Of a stretch of 38,182 nucleotides of DNA, positions 27,873 to 33,798 are shown one piece after another (positions within the stretch are counted from its first letter, which is position 1; each line of letters begins with the position of its first letter). Both the position numbers and the translations under genes were made by a program. The stretch spans positions 1 to 38,182 of the forward strand of contig JAPPKT010000151.1 of NCBI GenBank assembly GCA_028819675.1, given 5' to 3'. The notes below the pieces were generated by a model. It ran no database searches. It was not told the DNA's origin and saw nothing but the letters and a program-made list of their open reading frames with translations. This DNA comes from Caldilineaceae bacterium (lineage in GTDB: Bacteria > Chloroflexota > Anaerolineae > Caldilineales > Caldilineaceae).

Positions 27873-29516
27873 ATGAAGTCTACACAGCGTGTGACAAAGC
27901 TGCTGCTATGTCTGGCCCTGTTGGGGTCGCTCTTGATTGCTTGTGTCGCGGCGCCGGCGGCTCCGGCCGACACCGGCGCAGCCGCCGAACCGGCCGCGAG
28001 TGAAGGGCCGAGAGTGGGAGGAGTCGTGACAGGCTTCGTCTCATCCGACCCAAAGAGTTTTGATCCGGCTGCTATCGCCGGTTGGGATCAAGGAGTCATT
28101 GCCCCAAATTTGCTTGAAGGTCTCTTCCGCCTGTCGCCTGACGGCCGGGAAATCGAACCAGCAATCGCCGAAAGCTTCGAGGTGTCCGAAGACGGCAAGA
28201 CCTGGACTTTCAACCTACGTGCAGGCGCTAAGTTTCATAACGGCCGCGAAATCACCGCGGACGACTTCAAGTACAGTTTTGAACGTGTTCTGAATCCGGA
28301 GACAAGGAGCCCCAAGGCCTGGATGCTCTCCATAGTCGTCGGCGCTCAGGCGTTCCAGGATGGCTCCGCCGATGAAGTCAGCGGTATCAGGGTCGTCGAT
28401 GGGGGAACCTTAGAAATTGAGCTGGCCGAACCGCTGGCTCCCTTCAAGGCGATGCTCGCCAGCATCAACCTGGCAGTCGTGCCGCAGGAAGAGGTGGAAA
28501 AGTGGGGCGAGGACTTTGGCCAGAATGTTGTTGCCGCGGGTCCGTTCTCTTTGGGTGAGTGGAACCTCAACCAGGATGTAACGCTCAACGCCTTCGAAGA
28601 TTACTGGAACGGACGTCCTTACCTTGATGCAGTCAGTTTCCGTTTCATCGGCGATGAAAACACACGCATCGTTGAACTGGATGCCGGGCGGCTGGATATG
28701 GCCTGGGTTCCGCCGGCACACTGGGAGCGATTCAGCACCGATCCGGTCTACAAGGAGAAGCTGGGCTGGGCAGAGACCTTCCACACCGATTACATTGCCG
28801 TCAACCTCGAGAGGGAACCGTTTGGGACGAATGCCAAACTGCGGCAGGCCGTCCGCTACGCCCTTGACCTGGATGCCATCATTGCCAGTCTGCAAGGCCG
28901 GGCCAACGTCGCTCAAGGTCTGCTTCCCCCCGGGCTGCTGGGATACGATGAGGACGCGGTCCTGAACTATCCGACGAACTTGGATTCGGCGAAAGCGCTA
29001 ATGGCCGAGGCTGGCTTTGCCGACGGCGTGCCCGGCACATTCGATGTCATTCTGCCGCTCTGGGGCAACCTGATTAAGCTGCTCGAAATCTATCAGGCCA
29101 ACCTGAAAGAGATCGGCATCAACATCGAAATCAAACCGACTGAATTCGGTCCCTATATGGAAGCCCTGGAGTCGGGCAGCTACGATCTTGCCTGGATGTA
29201 CCGGGTGACCGACTACGCTGACCCGGACGGGTTCTATTTTCCGCTCATGCATTCCGACAATCTGGGCGCAGGCGGTAACTACGCCCGTTACGTAAATGCC
29301 GACGTGGACGAAAACATCGCCACCGCACGAGCCACGATCGACGACGCCGAACGCACTCGACTGTACCAGGCCGTAGACGCTCAATTCGCCGAAGACCTGC
29401 CCTACATTCCGCTGACCCACAACATTTATGTCGACGTATCGACGCCTCGCGTGCAGAACTACGTACCTTCGCCGATGGATACCCATATGTTTCACCGTGT
29501 TTGGGTAGAGGAGTAG
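27873..29516 (+). CDS. Family-5 (peptide/nickel-type) substrate-binding lipoprotein
   Basis: Periplasmic or surface lipoprotein of 547 residues, OppA/DppA type. The leader MKSTQRVTKLLLCLALLGSL ends in lipobox LIAC (C24), and an Ala/Pro-rich linker follows. The SBP_bac_5 core shows ANLLEGLFRLSPDGREIEPA, SEDGKTWTFNLRAGAKFHNG and ITADDFKYSFERV, which are classic. GAGGAG lies six bases before the ATG at 27873. No Opp-type permease or ATPase follows, so it is an orphan here; it may serve a system elsewhere. The next gene is the ECF S component, behind a large hairpin. Confidence 0.93.
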   Translation: MKSTQRVTKLLLCLALLGSLLIACVAAPAAPADTGAAAEPAASEGPRVGGVVTGFVSSDPKSFDPAAIAGWDQGVIAPNLLEGLFRLSPDGREIEPAIAESFEVSEDGKTWTFNLRAGAKFHNGREITADDFKYSFERVLNPETRSPKAWMLSIVVGAQAFQDGSADEVSGIRVVDGGTLEIELAEPLAPFKAMLASINLAVVPQEEVEKWGEDFGQNVVAAGPFSLGEWNLNQDVTLNAFEDYWNGRPYLDAVSFRFIGDENTRIVELDAGRLDMAWVPPAHWERFSTDPVYKEKLGWAETFHTDYIAVNLEREPFGTNAKLRQAVRYALDLDAIIASLQGRANVAQGLLPPGLLGYDEDAVLNYPTNLDSAKALMAEAGFADGVPGTFDVILPLWGNLIKLLEIYQANLKEIGINIEIKPTEFGPYMEALESGSYDLAWMYRVTDYADPDGFYFPLMHSDNLGAGGNYARYVNADVDENIATARATIDDAERTRLYQAVDAQFAEDLPYIPLTHNIYVDVSTPRVQNYVPSPMDTHMFHRVWVEE

Positions 29517-29573
29517 GTCACAGAGCCGAGCCCAACGCCCAGGATCTACTCCATTAGTCAACGTGTCAATGAA

Positions 29574-29616
29574 ATGCATGTCACCTGTCCAGTAAAGTCT
29601 GGCAGGTGACATGCAT
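29574..29616. repeat. Bulged hairpin before the ECF S-component gene
   Basis: ATGCATGTCACCTG at 29574-29587 pairs with CAGGTGACATGCAT at 29603-29616. Four further pairs (CCAG/CTGG) follow after a single-T bulge, and the loop is TAAAGT. It lies between the family-5 binding protein stop and the GGGAGG ribosome-binding site of the next gene. It has no T run, so it may be a leader structure or a weak terminator; it is too small for a known vitamin riboswitch. Confidence 0.55.
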
Positions 29617-29634
29617 CTGGCAAGGGAGGCAGAC

Positions 29635-30288
29635 ATGACGACTCAGATTTCGGGCGGCCGGCGAGGAGCTATCGCCGGCATTCCAGTAGCGTACCTCGCA
29701 GTTTGGGCAGCCGTCTATGCGGTTGCCTCGATACTTCCCGCAATTCCTCTTGTCGGCGGGGGCACTTTTGGCGGTCAGGAGTTCATCCTGACCCTGGCAG
29801 GGATTCTGTTTGGCCCGATCGCGGGCGCGATTGCTGCCACGATAGGCGGACTGCTGGCAAGCTTCATCGGTCCCGCCACAGCGTACTTCGGTTTCGCCAC
29901 ATTCTATCCCCATACAATCGGCGCGTTGGCAGCAGGACTGCTGATGGTGAATACGCGCAATACACGCATCGCGACACTCGTGATCTTTCTGATTGCCCTG
30001 ATTGCCTGGCCGGTCTTGCCCATGTTTTCGGCAATCGGAGGTTATGTCTACGCGAACTTTGCCTACTGGCCAATGTATATTACGGGTCTGGTCGGACTCT
30101 GGTTTTCGCCCTGGGCTGTCAGTAAGATTCGAGAGTTGGAACCTGTGCCCACCTCTATCGGCGTGGCCGTGATTTCATGGACTGCTTACATGATCAACCA
30201 CGTCTACCTGAGCCTGGGCTGGTCGTTTCTGTTCCCGGAAGGCCCGGAACAGTGGGTGTTTGCCTTTGGGAATTATATACTTGATTAG
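29635..30288 (+). pseudogene. ECF transporter S component, 5' part, split by an IS1595 element
   Basis: Codons 1-211 (29635-30267) encode the native N-terminal part of a small membrane protein; the last six codons to the TAG at 30286 come from the inserted element. Five or more helices are visible, e.g. GIPVAYLAVWAAVYAVASIL, ILTLAGILFGPIAGAIAATI and TLVIFLIALIAWPVLPMF, in the style of ECF S subunits that bind a vitamin or metal in the membrane. GGGAGG five bases before the ATG at 29635 sets the start. The reading frame reaches the insertion at a codon boundary. Two ECF ATPases and a T subunit downstream support the assignment. The ligand cannot be told. The truncated protein lacks the last helix and may be inactive. 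Confidence 0.78.
30260..30267. repeat. 8-bp target-site duplication, left copy
   Basis: TTGCCTTT directly before the left terminal repeat, identical to 33377-33384. The 8-bp length is the known target duplication of the IS1595 family. Confidence 0.93.
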
Positions 30289-30294
30289 ACGCCC
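30268..30294. repeat. Left terminal inverted repeat (27 bp)
   Basis: Begins GGGAATTATATACTTG and ends GACGCCC. It matches the reverse complement of 33350-33376 with no mismatch; homology stops at 30295. It contains the -35 box TTGATT of an inward promoter. Confidence 0.95.
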
Positions 30295-30310
30295 TCTGCC
30301 GTGGTAGAAT
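30281..30310 (+). promoter_or_regulatory. Inward promoter of the transposase, -35 in the terminal repeat
   Basis: TTGATT (30281-30286) and TAGAAT (30305-30310, five of six for -10) are 18 bp apart. Transcription would start near 30317, inside the element and beyond the 5' arm of the hairpin at 30291-30342. Confidence 0.6.
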
Positions 30311-30342
30311 GTATGTACTATATACTCCCACGGCAAGAGGGC
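30291..30342 (+). promoter_or_regulatory. Hairpin covering the transposase ribosome-binding site
   Basis: GCCCTCTGCCGTGGTAG at 30291-30307 pairs with CTCCCACGGCAAGAGGGC at 30325-30342, allowing one bulge and one mismatch. The 3' arm contains AAGAGGG, the ribosome-binding site for the ATG at 30347. Messages entering from the interrupted gene would contain both arms and hide the site; messages from the element's own promoter would lack the 5' arm. IS10 and IS50 use the same logic. Confidence 0.65.
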
Positions 30343-30346
30343 AACC

Positions 30347-31249
30347 ATGAATCTCATAGAGCTATTCGAGCGGTTCCCCGATGAACAGTCAGCCCGTCAA
30401 TGGCTAGAGGACATACGCTGGCCGGATGGCAAACAGCATTGCCCCTACTGCGCCGGAAAGCGCACCTACCACGTTGAAACCGAAAAGCCCATGCCGTACC
30501 GTTGTTCGGATTGCCGGAAGTATTTCAACGTCCGCACCGATATGGTTATGGAGGGGAGTAAGGTTCCCCTTCGCAAGTGGGTTATTGCCATCTACCTGAT
30601 CTCCAGCTCCAACAAAGGTTTTTCCAGCATGGCCCTGCACCGCGCAATCGGCGTAACGCAGAAGACGGCCTGGTTCATGGCCCAACGGATCCGCGAAGGT
30701 TGGAACCTGGGCACGGAACCCATGAAGGGACCTTGCGAGGTCGATGAGACGTACATCGGCGGCAAGGAAAAGAACAAGCACGCCAGGAAGAAGCTGCGAG
30801 CCGGCCGCGGCGCCGTCGGCAAGGTTCCGGTTGTCGGCGTCAAGCAGCGAGGCGGGAACGTATTCGCTACGCCGGTCGCCAACGTGAACAAGCAGACCCT
30901 TACCGGGATTGTACGCGTTGCGGTCGAGGAAGGCGAAACGGTATACACGGACGAGAACAAAGCCTACAATGACCTTTGCCTCTTCTTCGACCATTCCTTC
31001 ATCAGACACAGCGCCGGGGAGTACGTTCGCGACGGCGTTTCTACGAATTCGATAGAGTCCGTTTGGGCGCTGTTCAAGCGAGGCTATCACGGGACGTATC
31101 ACAAGATGAGTCCCAAGCACCTGCATCGCTACGTCAACGAGTTCACGGGCCGGCAGAACGCCCGCGGGCACGCCCAGGACGTCCAGATGGCCATGATCGT
31201 TAAAGGCATGGAGGGACGCCGCTTGCCGTACAGGAAACTCATTCAGTAG
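30347..31249 (+). CDS. IS1595 family transposase (ISXO2-like)
   Basis: DDE-type transposase of 300 residues, intact. An N-terminal zinc ribbon has HCPYC (C32, C35) and RCSDC around residue 55, as in the family's Zn-ribbon domain. Then comes an HTH-like region (GFSSMALHRAIGVTQKTAWF). The catalytic domain has the first Asp in CEVDETYIGGKEKNKH, the second in TVYTDENKAY, and the third site in STNSIESVWALFKRGYHGTY. There an Asn/Glu stands with a downstream Lys, as in the DDNK/DDEK pattern of IS1595. The end LHRYVNEFTGRQNAR is typical. AAGAGGG precedes the ATG but lies in a hairpin. The gene is followed by its own downstream promoter for the passenger genes. Confidence 0.95.
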   Translation: MNLIELFERFPDEQSARQWLEDIRWPDGKQHCPYCAGKRTYHVETEKPMPYRCSDCRKYFNVRTDMVMEGSKVPLRKWVIAIYLISSSNKGFSSMALHRAIGVTQKTAWFMAQRIREGWNLGTEPMKGPCEVDETYIGGKEKNKHARKKLRAGRGAVGKVPVVGVKQRGGNVFATPVANVNKQTLTGIVRVAVEEGETVYTDENKAYNDLCLFFDHSFIRHSAGEYVRDGVSTNSIESVWALFKRGYHGTYHKMSPKHLHRYVNEFTGRQNARGHAQDVQMAMIVKGMEGRRLPYRKLIQ

Positions 31250-31273
31250 GCCCGCCGACTGGACGAGACCTAT

Positions 31274-31338
31274 TTGACATTCTGAAACATCCGTTATACA
31301 GTCGCAGGCAGTTACCCTGGCGAACCACAGGTAACTGC
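31274..31338 (+). promoter_or_regulatory. Promoter and 5' hairpin of the passenger gene pair
   Basis: TTGACA (31274-31279, full match) and TACAGT (31297-31302) are 17 bp apart, so transcription should begin near 31308. The first transcribed bases form a hairpin: GCAGTTACC at 31308-31316 with GGTAACTGC at 31330-31338, and a few more inner pairs. A 5'-terminal hairpin of this sort commonly stabilises mRNA. Confidence 0.6.
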
Positions 31339-31372
31339 GTACCCAACCCAATGTATCCCTGGAGGCGACATC

Positions 31373-31534
31373 ATGGACACCGCGACTGAAAACCGGAAGA
31401 AGCCAAAGCGAAAGCGGGGACGTCCCGCCAAGAACAAGATAGAGGCCATAAAAGCCACGCCCGAAGAGATCGGCCAAGCACTCGTTCGGGCAGCGGAACG
31501 TAAAGCGGAGGAACGCAGACTGCAAAAAGCTTAA
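31373..31534 (+). CDS. Small AT-hook-like basic protein (passenger)
   Basis: A 53-residue protein beginning MDTATENRKKPKRKRGRPAK. The K/R-R-G-R-P core is the minor-groove-binding AT-hook signature. The second half is a charged helix (ATPEEIGQALVRAAERKAEE). GGAGG lies seven bases before the ATG, so translation is likely. It sits between the transposase and the coiled-coil gene with its own promoter. It could bind the AT-rich terminal repeats to regulate transposition or passenger expression, but that is inference from the motif. The frame is short and could in principle be chance, though the ribosome-binding site argues otherwise. Confidence 0.7.
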   Translation: MDTATENRKKPKRKRGRPAKNKIEAIKATPEEIGQALVRAAERKAEERRLQKA

Positions 31535-31552
31535 TGAAACGGAGTAACGTTC

Positions 31553-31849
31553 ATGAATGACCTGATGGAGGTAGTCAATCAGGAATTCAGAGACCTTGAT
31601 CAAAAGCTCGATGAGCGTTTCGAGGTGGTTGATCAAGACATCAAAGGTGTGGAGACAAAGCTGGGCAATTTGGAGACAAAGCTGGACAACTTGGAGACAA
31701 AACTGGACAACCGCTTCAATTCTGTCATTACTGAGTTGCAACGCATAAATGACAGGCTCAACGGCATAGACGGACGTTTCAACAACATCGATTCACGTCT
31801 CACTAACGTTGAGGACCGATTGTCCAGACTGGAGAAACAACCGGCCTGA
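31553..31849 (+). CDS. Small coiled-coil protein with tandem repeats (passenger)
   Basis: A 98-residue hydrophilic protein with no membrane segment or signal peptide. Almost the whole length is heptad-like: MNDLMEVVNQEFRDLDQKLD, then KLGNLETKLDNLETKLDNRF, then RINDRLNGIDGRFNNIDSRL. Three consecutive 21-bp repeats (31650-31712) encode the ETKLxNL heptads. GGAG precedes the ATG by nine bases. The gene is 18 bases after the AT-hook gene, so they are probably cotranscribed, and it ends just before a strong bidirectional terminator. It likely forms a multimeric fibre-like coiled coil; the partner is unknown. No known family was recognised. Confidence 0.75.
   Translation: MNDLMEVVNQEFRDLDQKLDERFEVVDQDIKGVETKLGNLETKLDNLETKLDNRFNSVITELQRINDRLNGIDGRFNNIDSRLTNVEDRLSRLEKQPA
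31650..31712 (+). repeat. Three tandem 21-bp repeats inside the coiled-coil gene
   Basis: Units at 31650-31670, 31671-31691 and 31692-31712, each starting TGGAGACAAA. They differ by one to four bases and keep the reading frame, adding one heptad each (ETKL-N-L). Copy number could vary by slippage. Confidence 0.85.
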
Positions 31850-31877
31850 CATTTAGCCTTCCCTTAGTCAGGACGAG

Positions 31878-31906
31878 AAAGCCCGCCGGCAATGCCGGCG
31901 GGCTTT
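31878..31906. terminator. Bidirectional terminator between convergent passenger genes
   Basis: AAAGCCCGCCGGC at 31878-31890 pairs perfectly with GCCGGCGGGCTTT at 31894-31906 over a three-base loop. The A and T runs at the stem ends suit both strands. It lies between the stop of the rightward coiled-coil gene and the stop of the leftward exported protein gene. Confidence 0.88.
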
Positions 31907-31913
31907 GTGGTTC

Positions 31914-32411
31914 CTATCCCCTCTCAAATTCCACGCCTAGAAACTCGCAGCCCCGCCACCGCTCTACAATCTCCAAAGACTTCGTGAAGTCCATCAGAGG
32001 TGTGTACCTGACCTCCAGGATACCGTCCTTTGGATGGAAGCGCGCATACTTCACGCTTACGTCCTCAAGCGCACTTCCAAACGTGTTGAGGTAGGCGTCC
32101 AGAGTTTCGGGCCGCAGCTGATTCCCCATCGCCATGATTGAGCCCGAAGCGGATATGACGATACATGGATCGCCAGTGGTCCTGCCGCCAGTAGCCGCCG
32201 GCGTCGGCTGTGCTTTGAGCGCTGCGACTTGCTCTTCCAGTATGTCTATTCTGGCATTTGTCCTGGTGAGTTGGCGAGAAAACAGTCCCATATCTACCGT
32301 CAGGGCTGTGACCAATTTGGTTAAATCTCCCAACGTCATTTCTTCTTGTGCCAGCAGTGCACCAGGAACAAGAACTGCCAGCAATGCGATAACGAGCAAG
32401 AATCGTTTCAT
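31914..32411 (-). CDS. Exported coiled-coil protein (passenger)
   Basis: A 165-residue protein with a clear signal peptide (MKRFLLVIALLAVLVPGALL, cut after LLA). The mature part begins QEEMTLGDLTKLVTAL and has a coiled coil (RTNARIDILEEQVAALKAQP). A Pro/Thr/Gly linker leads to a small alpha/beta-looking domain (residues 80-165) with two cysteines. GGGAGGA lies before the ATG. The N-terminal plan repeats that of the next gene upstream on this strand (signal, then TLxxL segment, then coiled coil), so the two may be old duplicates with exchanged C-terminal domains. No known family was recognised for the C-terminal part. Confidence 0.75.
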   Translation of the reverse strand: MKRFLLVIALLAVLVPGALLAQEEMTLGDLTKLVTALTVDMGLFSRQLTRTNARIDILEEQVAALKAQPTPAATGGRTTGDPCIVISASGSIMAMGNQLRPETLDAYLNTFGSALEDVSVKYARFHPKDGILEVRYTPLMDFTKSLEIVERWRGCEFLGVEFERG

Positions 32412-32460
32412 AGTAGATCGTCCTCCCTATCGGGTAGTACAGTTGGAGTGAGGCAATACT

Positions 32461-32475
32461 CGCAATGCGCCCACT
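32461..32475 (-). repeat. 15-bp repeat upstream of exported passenger gene (copy 1)
   Basis: CGCAATGCGCCCACT occurs here and at 33274-33288. Each copy lies upstream of one of the two leftward exported-protein genes. Fifteen exact bases within a 3-kb element are unlikely by chance. It may be a shared regulatory site or a trace of duplication. Confidence 0.55.
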
Positions 32476-32534
32476 TTTCCACAACCGTCACACCCGATTA
32501 CAATGGTGATTCCTCCTGAACCTCCACCGAATTG

Positions 32535-33200
32535 CTACTGATATTCAACGATTACGCAGTTCTTGATGTAGAAATTGCCCATGAATTTTCCGTCTCCTAT
32601 CCCCTGAACGGTCACCTGTTCGCCTTCTGCAACTTCTATGAGCGTATCCTCCTGACCGGAAGCTAACTGACAGCCCACACTCGAGATAAGCCTGCCCGCA
32701 TCAATGTGTAAGGTATATCTGCCAAAGGTCCGGATGATGTTGTCGGCGCGTCCGTGTACTCTTAATGTGACGCCTTCATACTTGCGTTCAGCAGCCAGAA
32801 GGTTACTGTCGTAGTCATCGAAAATGTCCCTGGCCGATACGCTAAGGGATGCTGGGGTTGCTGTCGGAGGCCTGCGTGTAGGTCTGCGCGTAGGCCGTGA
32901 TGTTGCGGTAGGATTGGCTCTGGCTTGAACTCTAGCAGTAGCTGTAGCGTTCGGAGTTGGGATGGTGGTTCGGGTAGGTTGAGGTGTAAGTGAAGGATCT
33001 ATATTGGTTTCGATGGCCGCTACACTTGTCTCAAGAGCGGCAATGCGGTTTCGTGTACCGTGGTGAAACTGAAACAGGGTGTCAATCCGTTCGGATAATC
33101 CTTCAAGCGTTAGCTGACCTTGCGCCTGGAGAATGTGGGGGGAAAGGAATGCTAACACTACGATGAGGAATCCGACGGCATACTTCGCTCTGTGTTTCAT
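32535..33200 (-). CDS. Exported OB-fold (tRNA_anti-like) protein with coiled coil (passenger)
   Basis: A 221-residue protein. The signal peptide is MKHRAKYAVGFLIVVLAFLS with a cut near LQAQ. The mature start GQLTLEGLSERIDTL and coiled coil RIAALETSVAAIET resemble the neighbouring exported protein. A Thr/Pro/Arg-rich linker (about 70-120) leads to a C-terminal domain with YDSNLLAAERKYEGVTLRVH, VGCQLAS and VTVQGIGDGKFMGNFYIKNC. These match the tRNA_anti-like OB-fold plan, including the two cysteines. The ATG at 33200 is chosen as it begins the signal peptide and has AGGGGG upstream; a longer frame from 33287 would spoil the signal. It is driven from the right-end inward promoter. The role is unknown; extracytoplasmic binding of a small ligand or oligomer is possible. 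Confidence 0.78.
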   Translation of the reverse strand: MKHRAKYAVGFLIVVLAFLSPHILQAQGQLTLEGLSERIDTLFQFHHGTRNRIAALETSVAAIETNIDPSLTPQPTRTTIPTPNATATARVQARANPTATSRPTRRPTRRPPTATPASLSVSARDIFDDYDSNLLAAERKYEGVTLRVHGRADNIIRTFGRYTLHIDAGRLISSVGCQLASGQEDTLIEVAEGEQVTVQGIGDGKFMGNFYIKNCVIVEYQ

Positions 33201-33233
33201 GGGGTGCCCCCTTGGTGGACCAGAAGAATGGTA

Positions 33234-33329
33234 GCCACCACAGCGTCCATTGTCCTTATAACCAACAAGGGGGCGCAATGCGCCCACTCGACGAGTCCTA
33301 CAAGCTATAGGGACAAACGCTGTGGTGGC
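33234..33329 (-). repeat. Leader hairpin and small palindromes at the element's right end
   Basis: GCCACCACAGCGT (33234-33246) and TTGTCC (33250-33255) pair with ACGCTGTGGTGGC (33317-33329) and GGACAA (33311-33316). Inside lie GGGCGCAATGCGCCC (33271-33285) and ACTCGACGAGT (33286-33296). In the leftward message this makes a branched 5' leader before the OB-fold gene. The second copy of the 15-bp repeat (33274-33288) overlaps the inner palindromes. Confidence 0.6.
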
Positions 33330-33333
33330 TGCT

Positions 33334-33363
33334 ATACTACCATAAATCGGGGCGTCTAATCAA
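33334..33363 (-). promoter_or_regulatory. Inward promoter from the right terminal repeat
   Basis: Read leftward, TTGATT (33363-33358, inside the repeat) and TAGTAT (33339-33334) are 18 bp apart, the same geometry as at the left end. It should drive the leftward exported-protein genes. Confidence 0.55.
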
Positions 33364-33376
33364 GTATATAATTCCC
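33350..33376. repeat. Right terminal inverted repeat (27 bp)
   Basis: Exact reverse complement of 30268-30294. Identity ends at 33349, where the inner sequences of the two ends diverge. Confidence 0.95.
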
Positions 33377-33384
33377 TTGCCTTT
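33377..33384. repeat. 8-bp target-site duplication, right copy
   Basis: TTGCCTTT, identical to 30260-30267 on the other side of the transposon. Confidence 0.93.
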
Positions 33385-33534
33385 TGGTCGGGAATCGTGC
33401 CTGCCCAACGCATATTGTTGACCGTTGTCTCCGTCGTAGTTGGAGCTGCTGTGATTATCGGGTTACATCGCGCTGGCATTCGATTTGCTGCCGGTTCCGG
33501 ATCCATCCTGGCGGCAGACGAGGAAGAAAATTAG
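33385..33534 (+). pseudogene. ECF S component, 3' part beyond the transposon
   Basis: Reading on in the frame interrupted at 30267 gives 49 further codons and a TAG at 33532. The join reads VFAF then WSGIVPAQR, followed by a hydrophobic helix (ILLTVVSVVVGAAVIIGL) and a short acidic end ADEEEN. Together with 29635-30267 this restores a 260-residue protein with a final membrane helix. The 3' part has no start codon or ribosome-binding site of its own, so it is probably not made. Confidence 0.85.
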
Positions 33535-33798
33535 GTAGGCAGAGGCCTGTTTCCACTGGGGCGGCCCCCGCCCGGCAGGAGCAGGGCCCTGAGTCAGGCA
33601 ATCCTCCGACGAATTTTTTGTCCCCCCAACTGTTTTTTGGCACGACGAACCTTGATTTGTCGCGAATTGCAGGGTCTTTTCGGCAGTATTCCGGCGCATT
33701 GTGCGGGCGATTCCTCGCTGTCCATTACGGGCTCGCGCAGTGCTGCCGGGATAACGTAGCATTCAGACAGTTCTTGACAAGAGCCCGTTAAAGAGCCA

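Larger units (their letters stand above)
30268..33376 (+). mobile_element. IS1595-family transposon with four passenger genes
   Basis: A 3,109-bp element bounded by 27-bp perfect inverted repeats that begin GGG and flanked by 8-bp direct repeats TTGCCTTT. It encodes an ISXO2-like transposase at the left, then a 53-residue AT-hook-like protein and a 98-residue coiled-coil protein on the same strand. A bidirectional terminator comes next, then two exported proteins on the opposite strand reading in from the right end. Ordinary IS1595 members are about 1 kb with only the transposase; passenger-bearing members are known but this cargo is not one I recognise. Intact ends and exact duplications mean the insertion is recent or at least undecayed. 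It interrupts the ECF S-component gene. Confidence 0.93.

Noticed and set aside
30404..31741. 445-codon open frame on the minus strand opposite the transposase and passenger genes
   Set aside because: It is antisense to a clear transposase and to the coiled-coil gene; its N-terminal Leu/Val/Cys repeats mirror the tandem repeats on the other strand and no domain is recognisable.
33384..33791. 135-codon frame across the S-component remnant
   Set aside because: It is out of frame with the restored S-component sequence and shows no domain.
33535..33798. Possible cobalamin-type riboswitch before the ECF ATPase genes
   Set aside because: GC-rich hairpins are present but none of the conserved B12-box elements could be found.
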